From positions 926,165 to 990,164 of the forward strand of contig JAQSEB010000132.1 of NCBI GenBank assembly GCA_030063045.1: a stretch of 64,000 nt of DNA, read 5' to 3'. The notes below the pieces were generated by a model. The model did not search any database, was not told the origin of the DNA, and saw only the letters and a program-made list of their open reading frames with translations. The stretch's first letter is position 1; the number at the start of each line of letters is the position of its first letter. This document shows positions 1-11,846 of this stretch, piece by piece. The position numbers were made by a program, and so were the translations under genes. Source of the DNA: Pratylenchus scribneri (taxonomy: Eukaryota > Nematoda > Chromadorea > Rhabditida > Pratylenchidae).

Positions 1-109
1 CCAATAAAGCATGCTCAGTTTCAACCACAATCTAGGGAGGAGATAGTGCAAGAAGATTGCAACCCAAGTGGTTTTTTAATTTTCCATGCTTTTAATTAAA
101 TCCCCTTTT

Positions 110-1430
110 TATTATTCAATTAATTAAAAATATTTTTTTAATATTTTAAAAATTATTAATAAAAATATTAAAAAAATAATGTCATATCGTTTTTATTTTA
201 TCGAAAAACAATTATTTTCGATTTATTTTGTTGAACTTAATTCAAAACTTAGAATTTGGCAAGTGTATCTGATATTGTTATATTTACAATATCAATTGAT
301 CATTATACAAATAATATATTTTCAATTCAATATATAAAATTTATATTGAAAAAATTTTATTAGGATATAATTTTTAATAATTTTATTTAACATCAAAGAT
401 ATTAAAATTTATAGAAATTTAAAAATCTCATTTTCCTCTACAAAAGAATTTTAATTCCCATGTATATTTTTATTATTAAAGTTTTATAAAATAATTTTTA
501 GAAAATTAAATTTTTATATTGCATTACACATATATAAGATTCAATAGAATTTTACTTTTATAAAAAAAATTGCATTCAAAACAAAAGAATTTTTTGAATA
601 ATTAATTCTTCGATAAAATCACTCTCTTTAAAACCTGTCATTCAAAATGTTTAGTTGAATATAATAATGTATTTTAAATTTTATGGATGTCTTTTCATCC
701 GAATTTATCTTTAATTTTATAAATTGTAAATTGTCTATTAAAACTTATTTTTATAATTTTCTCTGATGAAACAAATAATAATAAATCGATAACATGTAAA
801 TTTATTGAAATTGTATTTTATGAAAAAATGTCTTCATAATTTTATATACTTATATAAACATTAAATTTCCGCATCAATTTAGTAGCAATTTTTAAATTTT
901 TGCCGATTATTAATAAAATATTTTTAATTTCGGAATAAATATTATTAAATTGATTATTTGATTTGATTATTTATTCAATTTTAATATTTATAAAATCTAA
1001 ATTATTTTCGCAACTGGCGAATATTATTGCCACATCAACATAAATCATTTCGAAGAATTGGCACAAATCATTGTCTTCTAATATTTCTTAAATTTTGTCT
1101 GGATTATATGTTAAATATATAATTTATATATTTTTTGAAAAAAAATTATTAATTTATAGGATATTTTATTTTAATTTAGCAAATTTTCGTCAATTAATTT
1201 TGGAAAATAAATATTATACAATGAAAAAATAAACTTCTAGTCAATTGCAACTCACTTTGAGTTTGAAGCTTACTGCTTCTGGGTAACTTAAAACATCGTT
1301 GAAATCCATTTTAATATCATTGGAAACTTTGTTGCATTCGCGACATTAATTTCTATTTTATCTTTTTCAAATTATATTTTAGGTTTTATTGATATCATAC
1401 TTTTCATGATATTTGTTTAATGCACTTAAT
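110..1430 (+). repeat. Diverged long duplication, copy 1
   Basis: This block matches 32105-33575 in the same order and orientation. Landmarks shared by both include ACAATATCAATTGATCA, GAATAATTAATTCTTCGATA, a GCAACTCACTTTGA segment, AAATCCATTTTAAT, TTCGCGACATTAATTT and TTGATATCAT. Between landmarks the copies differ by many substitutions and small indels, by eye roughly one base in four or five. No coding sequence is preserved in either copy, so this is an old non-coding duplication or dispersed repeat. Confidence 0.75.
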
Positions 1431-4400
1431 TATATTTGTTGAAATATTTTCGATATTCTATTTAATTATCCCTCAAAAAATAAAAATCTTTTCAATAAAT
1501 TTGCACAAATTATTAACTTTAATATTATGTCATTATTTTCTTTATTTTTCTGCTTGGTATAAATAAAATTAATCATACTTTATTCTTTTAGTCAATGTTT
1601 ACAATTTCATTTTTTTTTTAAATTTCATAATACTTCAGTAATTTTAAATATTATTAAAATATCAATATCATGGTTAGAAAATAATTATTAAGTTAAATTT
1701 ATAATTTTTCTCATTTTCAAATTATGGTTAAATTCTTTTGTTGCGTATATTTTTTAAATCTTATATTTTATATTTATTAATTTATCATTATATTTCATCA
1801 ATTACCTATATAAATAATATTTATTTATAATTTTTAGATCAGAATAGAGCTTTGATCTTGTAAATAAATTATTGCCGAATGTTATATATATCGTAATTCT
1901 GGTTGAAATTCATAGCGATATTTTTTGGATAATTATTATTTTATTAACTATCAAAAAACCTTATCTTTTTGAATGCTTTCAATTAAAATATTAATATATA
2001 AAATTATTTGGTTATTTTTTGCAATATTATATAATTAATTATACATTTATTCTCAAATATTTTTTAAATAAAATTTTCTATTTTTATATTCTTCTCTTTT
2101 GCTCTAAATTATAAAATGATCTGTAGACAATTCATTTGGTTTGGCTTATTCTATTTAATATTATTTTTCTTCAATTTCGAATCATTCTATATTATCTTAA
2201 TCGTCAAAGTATTAAATTCATCTCAACATTCGAGCTTGATATTTACCTTAATATAACTTGAATAAAATATTTTTTAAAGATAATTTAATTTAATAAAGGA
2301 AATTATTTTTTTTTTGAAAGTTGTGTTTATTTCTCTTCTTTAATAATATTGCATAAGTTTTAAAATTTTTAATTAAATAATTTATAAAGAGTTTAAAATT
2401 TGTTGTTAAATTTATTTAATAGATTTTATTTTAAATTATTTTAATTTATTTTTGGGAAAATTAATTATTTTTTTTAGAAAGTTTGCATTTAATTGCCACT
2501 TGAAAATGATATATAGCGTATTCATAGCGCTAACGAATAATTTCAGATGAAATGGTATATGTTATATATAAATATTTTTCGCACCTTCTTCTAAAAATCT
2601 AAGAAAATTATACTAAATATCAAATATTATCATTTATCTAAATTATTTTAAAATATAATAATAATTATATTTTGAATTTTAAAGTTTCTCATCTAATTTT
2701 ATATTACTATTTTATTTTCAATAATTTTATAATTATCAATTGGAATCAGCTTCTTAATATTTAAAATAATTTAAATTTATAATAATTTTTAAAAAATTTA
2801 TTTATTTGATTCTTCATTATTTTAATTTTACATTTATTTATCAAATTTTTTTATAATAGATTTTTGTATAATTAATTAGAGAAGGAAAAAGACTTGTCAT
2901 TTATTTATAAAATTATATATATAGGAATATTAAACAACTGTTAATAGGGATATTTTTCTTCTACACTTCTCTGTATTGTTAGAAAGAATTTTGCTCATTA
3001 TTCCTCTTCGTATTATTCCTCATTCAAATAAATCATCGATGTTGCTATGAATTTATTTTTCTAAGTTTTTAAAAAAATATTTTTAGAAATTTTATTATTT
3101 ATGAAAGTTAATTAAAATTATTTCCTAAAAGCTAAAGTGGGGTAAATTATGATTTTTGATATGAATTTTAGGATTTTCCATTTTTTTAAAAAAAAAAAGA
3201 AGTTTTTATCTTATTCTTTATGAAATAATTGAAAATTATTTTGCAACTATTTTCCATTGTAAATAGAAAAATTTATATTTAAAAGTTAAAAAAATTTCTA
3301 AGGTACAGAAAATTCCATCATAATATTTGAAAGTCCAGTCGGCTTTTTTTAATATTTTACATTATGTAATTATTTGAATTTTAGGATTTATTTTATTTTC
3401 TTCTAATTTGTTAAAAATCTCTGTATTATTCCAATGGTATAATCTGATTAATTATAATTAAAAATTAAAATAATAGTACTTGAAAATGAATATATAATTA
3501 AATTTAATGAAAATATCCATATTAAATTTAATTGTTAAATTTAATATGAAATTATTATTTTCTCTTTTTTTCTTATTTTATTCAATTTTTTTTGGAAATA
3601 TTTTTTATCTACTTAAATTTTTCTGATCAAAAATTTTTTCCTTCTTTTCAAAGAAATCAATTAATCATATAAAATTAAATTATAAAAATTTTTAGAAATA
3701 ATTTTTCGACAACAATGATTTTATTATTTCATTTATTGATAATTAAAATAATAAAATAATTATTTACAATTTTAATTTATTATAATCATAATTTAATAAT
3801 TTATTGAACTAAATAAAATGAATTATTAATATTAAATTAATTAATGATTAAATATTCCACTTTATTCATTTATTGTATATATTTATATTAAATGTCAAAA
3901 AATTTTTTATTAGATATTTGATTTGTTAAATTTATTTTCATACAAAAATATAAATTTCTAATAAAATTTACATTCATGATCCATTCAATCATGTCATTTT
4001 TAATCAGCAATTATTTTGAAAATTTTTGTATAAATTTAAATTTAGCATTAATTTGTAAATTTGATGTAAAAAAATAAAAAATTTATAAATTTTGTTAGTT
4101 CTTTCCAAATTTACTCCCAATCATATTTTTTAAGATATTCTTTTTTGTTAAATTACAAATGTTGTACAATATTTTATATAATACATTATTAATAGAGGAT
4201 TTTTAAAATTATTTAATACATTACAATATGATTTTTAATAATAATGATAAATATATTAAGTTGGATTTAATTGGCAAATGGAGGAGAGAAATCGAGCGCA
4301 ATTCTGTAATATTATATGATCGTTCGCCTTTAATTTTTTGTTTATTAATAAAATTGTATATTATCAAAAAAAAAGAAAAAATTAGTTTGTGTTAATAATA

Positions 4401-6589
4401 TCAGTATAAATTATATTAATATAAATTATTTCAATAATAGAAAATTATTTTTAATATAAAACTTATAGATTTATGAAATTTGTTGATTTTTTATAGATTT
4501 TTTAATTAATTTTATTTTATAGTAATATATTCATATTTGTCTTTAATTTAATTAGTTATATTTCTTGATCATTTTTTGATGTATTTAGCAATAAAAATTT
4601 TCAATTCATTCATATCTTTAAATTTTAGTAATTGTCTAAATTTTATAAAAATTTTAAATTCTTTTTTTTTTTTTTGTTTGAATACTAATTTTCAAATTTT
4701 AAACATTTCTTTTAAAAATTTTATCCTATATATTTTTATAATTTTATCTTATTTTTTTTTCCAATGAAGAATTTCAAAGTTTCCAAACATTGAGCCAGAA
4801 GAAGAATTGGCCATAATTTCAGCGAAATTTTCAAAAAATTATTTATAATTTTTTTGATATTTTAAATTATTTACTATTGTATATTAAATTTACATTATAC
4901 TAAAATAAATTAGAAAACTTTATAAGAACTTTATATTATTTTATAATTTCTTAATATATAGATTCTTTATATAATTTTTTAAAAATTCAATAAATTTAGC
5001 ATTGTCTTTAATTATACAACACTGTCGTTTTGGCTATTAATAGTTATCATATTCAAATTGACACCCTGAATATCTTGGGCTTACGCCACATCGACAGAAA
5101 GAGTACGCTTTTTTTGCAATATTAATTTTTATAAATTTATTTGAGGTATTTATTTTTCAAAATATTTTATTTAAAAATACATAATTTTAAAATTAACATT
5201 CCATAGTAATTGTCAAAAAAATATTTATATCCTAATTTTAAATGAACGAAGAATATATGTGTTGGAATTTAAAATTATTCATTAATTTAAAATTATAATA
5301 ATATTAATTATTATTTAGTTTTAACAAATAATTATCAAAAAGATGATAAATAATTTTTAAAATTTTATTTTTAAAATTATGATTTTAAGTATAATTAAAG
5401 CAGCTTTTGCCGTATGTTTTTACCAAGAAATTTGCATTATGTGGATTCAAAACTGTTCCGGACAAATTTATTTAATAACAATCGAAATCAAAATATCGTC
5501 TGCAAAATAGTCAATCAATCCAAAATTATTTCTAAATATATTTCAATATATTTAAAATTATCGAATTATATTTTCTAATTTTTTTAATTTAATTTTAAAT
5601 TTAATTTAATAATTCTCTAAAGGTTTTTGAGATTTTTATTTTTTAAATTTAAGTTCCATTCGGACCAAAGCTTTTTGTATTTTATCAAATAAATTATATT
5701 TGTATAGAGAAGAATATGTGCAGCGATAAGGAAATTAGACTTGGCTATAGAATAGTGTTGACCAACACAATGAAAAATTATAATATTTATGCAATAATTT
5801 TTTTTATTCTTTCATATATCATATCTTAATATATTTAAAATAATTATTTACATAAATTTATATTATAAAAATATTTTATAATTATACTCAATCGAATTAA
5901 AACAAATGATTTTAATGTGTAATACTTGATTTTGAAATTATTGTACATTAAAATATTTCGCCTTTCATATCTATTCTTTTTGTATAATTTTATCTTTATT
6001 AGAAATAAATATAATTAATTTACCAAAAGTTTGCAATAAATTTAAAAAAAAATAAAATTAGATGTATTTTGATTATTTTTCAATGAGATATATTTAATTT
6101 TTATATTTGTTTATTTCATAAAATAATTTGAAAATAAAGCAAAACCTACCAGAATCAATTAGCTAAAATTTAAAAATTTAAATAATTAAATTTTAATTAT
6201 CATATTCATTTATTTAAGTCAAAATAATTTATTATATTATGTAAAACTAATTTTGATTTGTTTGAGTTTAAGCAGTTTTTTAAATATAAAAATTTTTGAT
6301 GAAATTTATACAAATCTAAATTTTTATTATATTTTTTTATCAAGGATAATTAATTAATTTTATATAAATAAAATTTCTAGTATTTAAATATAATTATTAT
6401 ATTTAACTAAATATTTCCTGCTTTTTTATATTATTTTTTATAAATTTATTTTTTTAAATTAACATTATTGACGACAATAAGGAATTTATATAATTTTTAA
6501 TTTAATAAATCAATTTAAATATTTGTAAATTTCAAAATTTTTTCATTTTATTTTTTAAATATGAAAATAATTTTTTGGCAACATTTACA

Positions 6590-8740
6590 TACAACTTTAT
6601 TAATTCTTATAAACTTCATAGAGTTCAATGATTTCGACAAAAATTTATTTTGCATGCTCATCCAGATTAGCTATATTTATAAAAATTATTTTCAAAATAC
6701 ATATATTTTTATATTTTTATCGAGTACAATGTACTTTTAATTCCTATAAATATCATTATCAGCAATATCACTAACCCTTTGTTTATCTTTCTATTCTTAA
6801 ATATATTTTAATTTTATTAAATAAATCATTCTTTTGAAAATATTTACTAGATTCTTTGTTTAGCATTATATTTTTATTATTCATATACAAAATATTCTTT
6901 TGTCATTTGATTATCGAACAGTACTACTATAGGGACTTTGAATTATATTAATAATTTAGATTTGCCTTTTCATTTTTAAACTTTATTCAATACAAGGTTA
7001 AATTATTTTTTATTTATCATTTTATTTTCTTATATTATATATCATCATTTTCCGTTATTTTATTTAAAAAATTAGATAATAATCATTATTTAAAAAATTA
7101 TAATTTAAATCCAATTGATTGATCAAATAATATTTAATTAATTTTGTAAATTTTATTTTTCAATTTATAACTATTTCTGAAGCTATATAAATTTTAATTT
7201 ATCACTTATCAAATAATTTTTTGATATATTTAGGAGCTAGTATATAAATTAAGAATCTGTCTATGCTTATTTTTGAAAATTTATTTTACTTAAAAAAGTA
7301 GAATTTATTTTGGATATTCATCTAGTATTTCCAAAGTTCGCTCTGATTTTATTCATATGAAGAATATAATTTTTCATTTATGATATTTTATTTATCCATT
7401 TATATATCGAATTATTTTTTATTCATAAAATTAAATAAAATTTTTATTATTATATAATTTTATATAAATTTTATTTTTTTTTCAAAAAAAGAGAAAATTA
7501 ATTTTTTAATTGCATCAACTTAAAATACATAAAAGTATAAATTCTAGAATATTTATAATTTCTTATTTTCTTATTTATTAACATAGCAACATTTTTTATC
7601 TCACGTTGTCTTTAATAATTATAATTTTATTATATATTTTCATTTAAAATATATTCATAAAAAATAAATTAAAATATTCTTTTTTAAATATTAATATTAG
7701 AATTTTATAAGCCTAAATTAATAAAACATTAGAACATTGATTTCATTAATGCTAGCAATGTTATTCCTTAATTATTTTTAAAATAAACTTTTTTTTTTAT
7801 ATAATTACGAAATTTTTGAAAAAAAATATTATTGCATATTTATTATTAACTTTTAACGTTAAATTATCTAAATTCGTCAAAAAATTTATCGATGAAAATT
7901 AAATTATTTTTCAATAATTATAATCTAAAATGCAAAGTGATTGTTTAACATTATTATTCAAATTTAATGAACCACTTGTTCATCGGTAACCTTTATAAAA
8001 TCTGATTGGTATTTACTACTTCATTTCAGCTAAATATGCTGGATGAGAAAATTTATTTTAATGAATTTTCAAGACATAAAAAAACTTAATAATTATTTTT
8101 CTTAAATGTTGTTATTTAATTAATTTTATATTTATTTACAAAGATTTTAATTTAATTTCATCATTTATTTTAAAAAATTTTTAAAAACAAATGTTAGTTA
8201 AATTTTTATATTATTTTTTTTCTGATAATTTTTTTTTATTATATTTCCTATTCCATCATTATTTAATTGCTTATAATATAAAATATCAACTCTAATTAAT
8301 TTCGAAATAATTTTATTCAAAATATTTGTGGTAATATTCTAGACGATCCTTGTTACGCTCCAGACATATTTTTAATTTTTCTTTTTATTTATTTTTCATA
8401 AATTTGACTAAATAATTTTCACAATTCACTTCATTTTATTAATTCCATTTCGTCAAAATCTGTTCATATTTTATAGCAAATTTAGAAAAGAATAGAGTTA
8501 AAATAATTTTTAAATCGTATCAAATCTGCTTTGGTTAATATAATTATATTACTTTAGAAAAATAGATTTACAATTATTTATAAAAAAGAGTCGACCTGTA
8601 TCAAATATATTATTTAATTTATTTTTATACTAATTTACGATTTTTATTATATAAAATATTGAAAATTCTATATTTATTTTATAGTAATTTAGCATTTTTT
8701 AAATTATACAATTCGTATATTTAATAATTTGTAAATTCAA
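6590..8740 (+). repeat. Desert block with scattered diverged copies
   Basis: Pieces of this block recur elsewhere in a different order. TTATGCATGCTCAT near 22830 matches TTTTGCATGCTCATCC near 6650. The AAGCCTAAATTA, ACATTGG/AGAACAT and GATTTCATTA run at 7700-8060 matches 25220-25640. The CCAGACGATC / TTTGACTAAATA / CAATTCACTTCATTTTATTAAT run at 8280-8740 matches 23160-23740. Because the order differs, the desert looks like a mosaic of old copied pieces rather than one clean duplication. Confidence 0.55.
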
Positions 8741-8838
8741 ATTTCTGCCCACTCAAGTAGTCAGCTGATTCGTTTCAAAATAAATTTTGCTCTTTTATGT
8801 TATTTGCTGTAAAATATTTTTTTGTTTAATCACTATTA

Positions 8839-8877
8839 CGAGCGTTGGGATGCCGCTTCGCGGCATCCCAACGCTCG
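8839..8877. repeat. Perfect GC-rich hairpin (18-bp stem, 3-nt loop)
   Basis: CGAGCGTTGGGATGCCGC pairs perfectly with its inverted copy across a TTC loop. It is one of very few GC-rich stretches in the left desert and lies about 200 bp before the 31-bp minisatellite. A run of T does not follow directly and there is no upstream gene, so a bacterial-type terminator is not a sensible reading. It could be a structural RNA element or the tip of a mobile element; function unknown. Confidence 0.85.
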
Positions 8878-9049
8878 CTAAAACTTTAAAAGATGAAAAG
8901 CTTAAATTCTCACATTAAGTTTCAATTCTATTTAAATGGAACAATGGAAAATAAAGATTCCTGAACAATGATCATCAACTTAATCCATGCCTCTAATTCA
9001 TCATTTCTATATATTGATTCCTTCATCAACGTCATCTTATTTCATGCAA

Positions 9050-9800
9050 ACATTCTCGATATTTCCAGGCATTTTTCAATTAATTCTCAAGTATTTTCGG
9101 CATTTTACCATTCATTCTCTACCATTCCCGGCTTTTTACCTTCATTCTCGACCATTCCCGGCTTTTTAACCTTCATTCTCGACCATTCACGGCTTTTTAA
9201 CCTTCATTCTCGACCATTCCCGGCTTTTTAACCTTCATTCTCGACCATTCCCGGCTTTTTAACCTTCATTCTCGACCATTCCCGGTTTTATGCCCTTCAT
9301 TCTCGATCATTCCCGATTTTATGCCCTTCATTCTCGATCATTCCCGGTTTTATACCCTTCATTCTCGATCATTCCCGGCTTTTTAACCTTCATTCTCGAC
9401 CATTCCCGGCTTTTTAACCTTCATTCTCGACCATTCCCGGTTTTATGCCCTTCATTCTCGATCATTCCCGGTTTTATGCCTTTCATTCTCGACCATTCCA
9501 GGCTTTATACCCTTCATTCGCGACAATTCCCGGCTTTATAACCTTCAATCGCGACCATTCCCGGTTTTATGCCTTTCATTCTCGATCATTCCCGGTTTTA
9601 TGCCCTTCATTCTCGATCATTCCCGGTTTTATGCCTTTCATTCTCGACCATTCCAGGCTTTATACCCTTCATTCGCGACAATTCCCGGCTTTATAACCTT
9701 CAATCGCGACCATTCCCGGTTTTATGCCTTTCATTCTCGATCATTCCCGGTTTTATAACCTTCACATTATCGATTATTCCCGGCATTTTATACACCCAGC
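9050..9800. repeat. 31-bp minisatellite with 155-bp higher-order repeat
   Basis: About 22 tandem copies of a unit like CGACCATTCCCGGCTTTTTA followed by ACCTTCATTCT. The spacing is exactly 31 bp over most of the array (GACCATTC at 9181, 9212, 9243 and onward). Variants alternate GACC/GATC and CGGCTTTT/CGGTTTTAT. A five-unit block starting near 9477 is repeated almost unchanged starting near 9632, so the offset is 155 bp, a higher-order repeat. Edge units are degenerate. Since 31 is not a multiple of three and units lack stops, all three forward frames stay open for up to about 130 codons; these frames are a by-product of the repeat. Confidence 0.95.
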
Positions 9801-10051
9801 TTTATACTTCATTCATGAAGTCAATCATGACCATAACATATTCTTTGTTCATATTTTTGAGATTGGTTTCCTTCTCATTCCTGGCATTTCTATATTTCCT
9901 CATTTTTCTATTAATTATCGGCTTTTTAAACCAAATCCCGATAAATTTTACTAAATATAATCTTATTTAACTCGTGAATTTTTTTACCTCTCGATTCAAA
10001 AACCTATTCCCGAGTTTACTATTACATTTTTCCAATGATTTAAATGTTTAA

Positions 10052-10092
10052 GGGAGCGCCCGGTCGCCGCTGCGCGGCTCCCGGCCGCTCCC
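10052..10092. repeat. Imperfect GC-rich hairpin (19-bp stem, 3-nt loop)
   Basis: GGGAGCGCCCGGTCGCCGC and GCGGCTCCCGGCCGCTCCC are inverted copies with about 16 of 19 pairs matched, around a TGC loop. Together with the perfect hairpin at 8839-8877 it brackets the 31-bp minisatellite in otherwise A+T-rich DNA. Function unknown. Confidence 0.8.
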
Positions 10093-10571
10093 ACTGTTTC
10101 AAAAATTATCATTTTTTACTCATTTCCATATTTTCCGTTCTAATATGGAAATTGTTGTCATAATTTATTGGATTAATTTATTGGATTTACAACATTTCTA
10201 TATATATTCACATCATTTTTTAAATACTCGGCATAGGTTATTCCATTAATAATAATTATTTAAAATTTTCTCATTTAACTAACTTTCCAAATGTTTATTT
10301 CTATTAAAGTCTCCTTTTCTCTATTTCTTTACTGCTTAATTTAATTTTTGGACAAAAAGTCCAAAAAATTTAAAAAAATACAAAACGCCAAAAAACAAAT
10401 ATTTAATAAATAATTTTTTTGTGACTAACTAACACAGCTCGCTTACTATATAGGATATTATTTTATTCTTTTATTTCATTTTTAAACTTATTTATATAAT
10501 TGTTGCACATTAAAAATGACTTCTGCTTTGATAAATAAATATTGCCTTCTATTACATTAAATTAATTTTCT

Positions 10572-10919
10572 TTATAAATTAATATTTTCTCGTTTAACTT
10601 TATTGCTGACGCTTTTTATAAATAATAATAATTTAAAAATTTTAAATAACCCACACAATTGGCCATCCCACTGTTTGACGCACAGCTTTCCACACACTTT
10701 GGCACAGGCACAAACTGCTTCGCACCGGATCGCTGTTGTCCCATCCATTGGCCCAGGATCGCAGCCCCACATTGTTCACACATTTGTTTTCCCCAATTGG
10801 GTTTTGTTGTTCACACATTTTATTGTCGCACATTGTCGTTGTTTTATGGCCATGGGCCCCCACCTTTGGTTTGTTTCGCACATGTTGTCGCACAAATTCT
10901 CACAATTTATTTCACACAT
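10572..10919 (-). CDS. Candidate cysteine-rich reading frame with one in-frame TGA
   Basis: From the ATG at 10917-10919 (context AAAATG) the minus strand reads 47 codons to a TGA at 10776-10778, then continues open in the same frame to a TAA ending at 10572. The conceptual product is cysteine-rich. Near the start four cysteines are spaced Cys-x3 (MCEINCENLCDNMCE), which reflects an approximately 12-base DNA periodicity. After the TGA comes a second cluster (RCEAVCACAKVCGKLC). A TATAAAAGG motif lies about 50 bases upstream of the ATG. I do not recognise the family and see no signal peptide. It may be a small gene broken by TGA, a gene with an intron I cannot place, or non-coding repeat DNA that happens to be open. 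Confidence 0.25.
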
Positions 10920-10965
10920 TTTGGACTGAGTCAGGGGAGACTGACCTCACCCTCACACCTCCTCA

Positions 10966-10974
10966 CCTTTTATA
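10966..10974 (-). promoter_or_regulatory. TATA-box-like motif upstream of cysteine-rich frame
   Basis: On the minus strand the motif is TATAAAAGG, 47-55 bases before the ATG at 10919. In A+T-rich DNA TATA strings are common, but this one sits in a GC-richer island and is followed by GC-richer sequence, which makes it somewhat more notable. An LTR-type promoter is another possibility. Confidence 0.3.
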
Positions 10975-11345
10975 TTGAAGAGTGTTGCGGATTAATCATC
11001 CATCAATTTCCCAGTTGGGTCAATTTCCCTTCACTTGATGTGTTCTTTTTGTCGACCTTTTCCCACCGCTGGTCGATTTCCCAAGCAGCCATCAACGGCC
11101 GCTCAGCTTACTCTGCCCCTTCGCAGTGAAAAGGAATGGGCCGCCTCTTTCACCTGGCTTCCCTTTCCTTCCCTTATTCTCATCAATTCACTTTTATCCA
11201 TTCGCTTCTTGCGTCGGCCCCTTTTCGCTTCTGGGACTTTTGGAATTTTATTTGGAAATTGGGAAGTGAAATGTTGGGAATTGGGAAAGGAATGTTTTGG
11301 GTTGATGTTGGGCTGAGCCCGACATCGCCCATACTTTACAATAGT
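10975..11345. other. GC-richer island, no gene recognised
   Basis: Base composition here is near balanced, unlike both flanks. Several overlapping frames are open on the plus strand (for example 10659-11129 and 11035-11316), but they overlap one another and contain no recognisable domain. The right end carries GGGCTGAGCCC, a short palindrome. The boundaries are abrupt, which suggests inserted DNA such as a solo LTR or a gene fragment; I found no convincing matching terminal repeats. Confidence 0.4.
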
Positions 11346-11802
11346 TATTCACAAGATAAATTGATCAAATTGGATTAAAATTAAAAAGCATTATTTTATT
11401 CTGTTAACATTGAACTTATAGTAAAATATTTCTCTTTTTATATAATATTAAAAAAAACTTGAGTTTCGTTAATTTTTTTCAAGTTTGAAAAATCTAGACG
11501 GTCAATTTCCGAGATCTTTTTTTTAAAATTTCGTATTTAGATGCCACATATAGAAAAACCCCAAATTTTCCAAAATCATTTTTTGGTTTCTAGCAAAAAC
11601 CGGTTTAAAAATTGAACTTTTTCGGTTTGCCCGGGTAAAACTTTTTTCCTTTTAATTTTCGGATTTTAGGTCGGGAGACACGAATCAACTAGAGAGTGTT
11701 AGATATCGAATGTTATATTACAAATGGCAAAACATTCAAAATCAATGCCAAATATTGCCGGGGACAACAGCGAAGTTCGGCACTTTGGACCCTTTGGCCC
11801 AT

Positions 11803-11846
11803 TGACGAAGATGGGGATAGGAACGGAAGTCGCGGTTTCGAATCCC
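11803..11846 (+). repeat. tRNA-like promoter boxes (SINE or tRNA relic)
   Basis: TGACGAAGATGGG at 11803-11815 resembles an internal A box and GGTTTCGAATCCC at 11834-11846 a B box (consensus GGTTCGAATCC with one extra T). The same AGTCGCGG-T-TCGAAT context recurs at 59609-59629 in an intron. No acceptor stem can be drawn, so this is not a working tRNA; a tRNA-derived short interspersed element is the best reading. Confidence 0.45.

Larger units (their letters stand above)
1..8838. other. A+T-rich gene desert, left part
   Basis: This stretch is overwhelmingly A and T and has stops in all frames at short intervals. The longest open frame I noted (4576-4767, 63 codons) is made of Phe, Ile, Leu, Asn and Lys codons with no recognisable domain, as expected by chance at this composition. 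I see no tRNA, splice-bounded exon or promoter. It contains older duplicated blocks, listed separately. Nothing else can be supported. Confidence 0.7.

Noticed and set aside
9290..9970. Long overlapping plus-strand frames (83-133 codons) rich in His, Ser, Arg, Phe and Pro
   Set aside because: They are produced by the 31-bp repeat unit, which has no stop and cycles through all three frames; no frame is preferred.
8839..10092. CRISPR array (repeats near 30 bp)
   Set aside because: Units are head-to-tail with no distinct spacers and the genome is eukaryotic; it is a minisatellite.
10659..11129. Plus-strand 156-codon frame, the longest single open frame in the window
   Set aside because: Composition is odd (His, Phe, Pro, Cys rich), there is no domain, other long frames overlap it, and its left half is antisense to a more gene-like frame.
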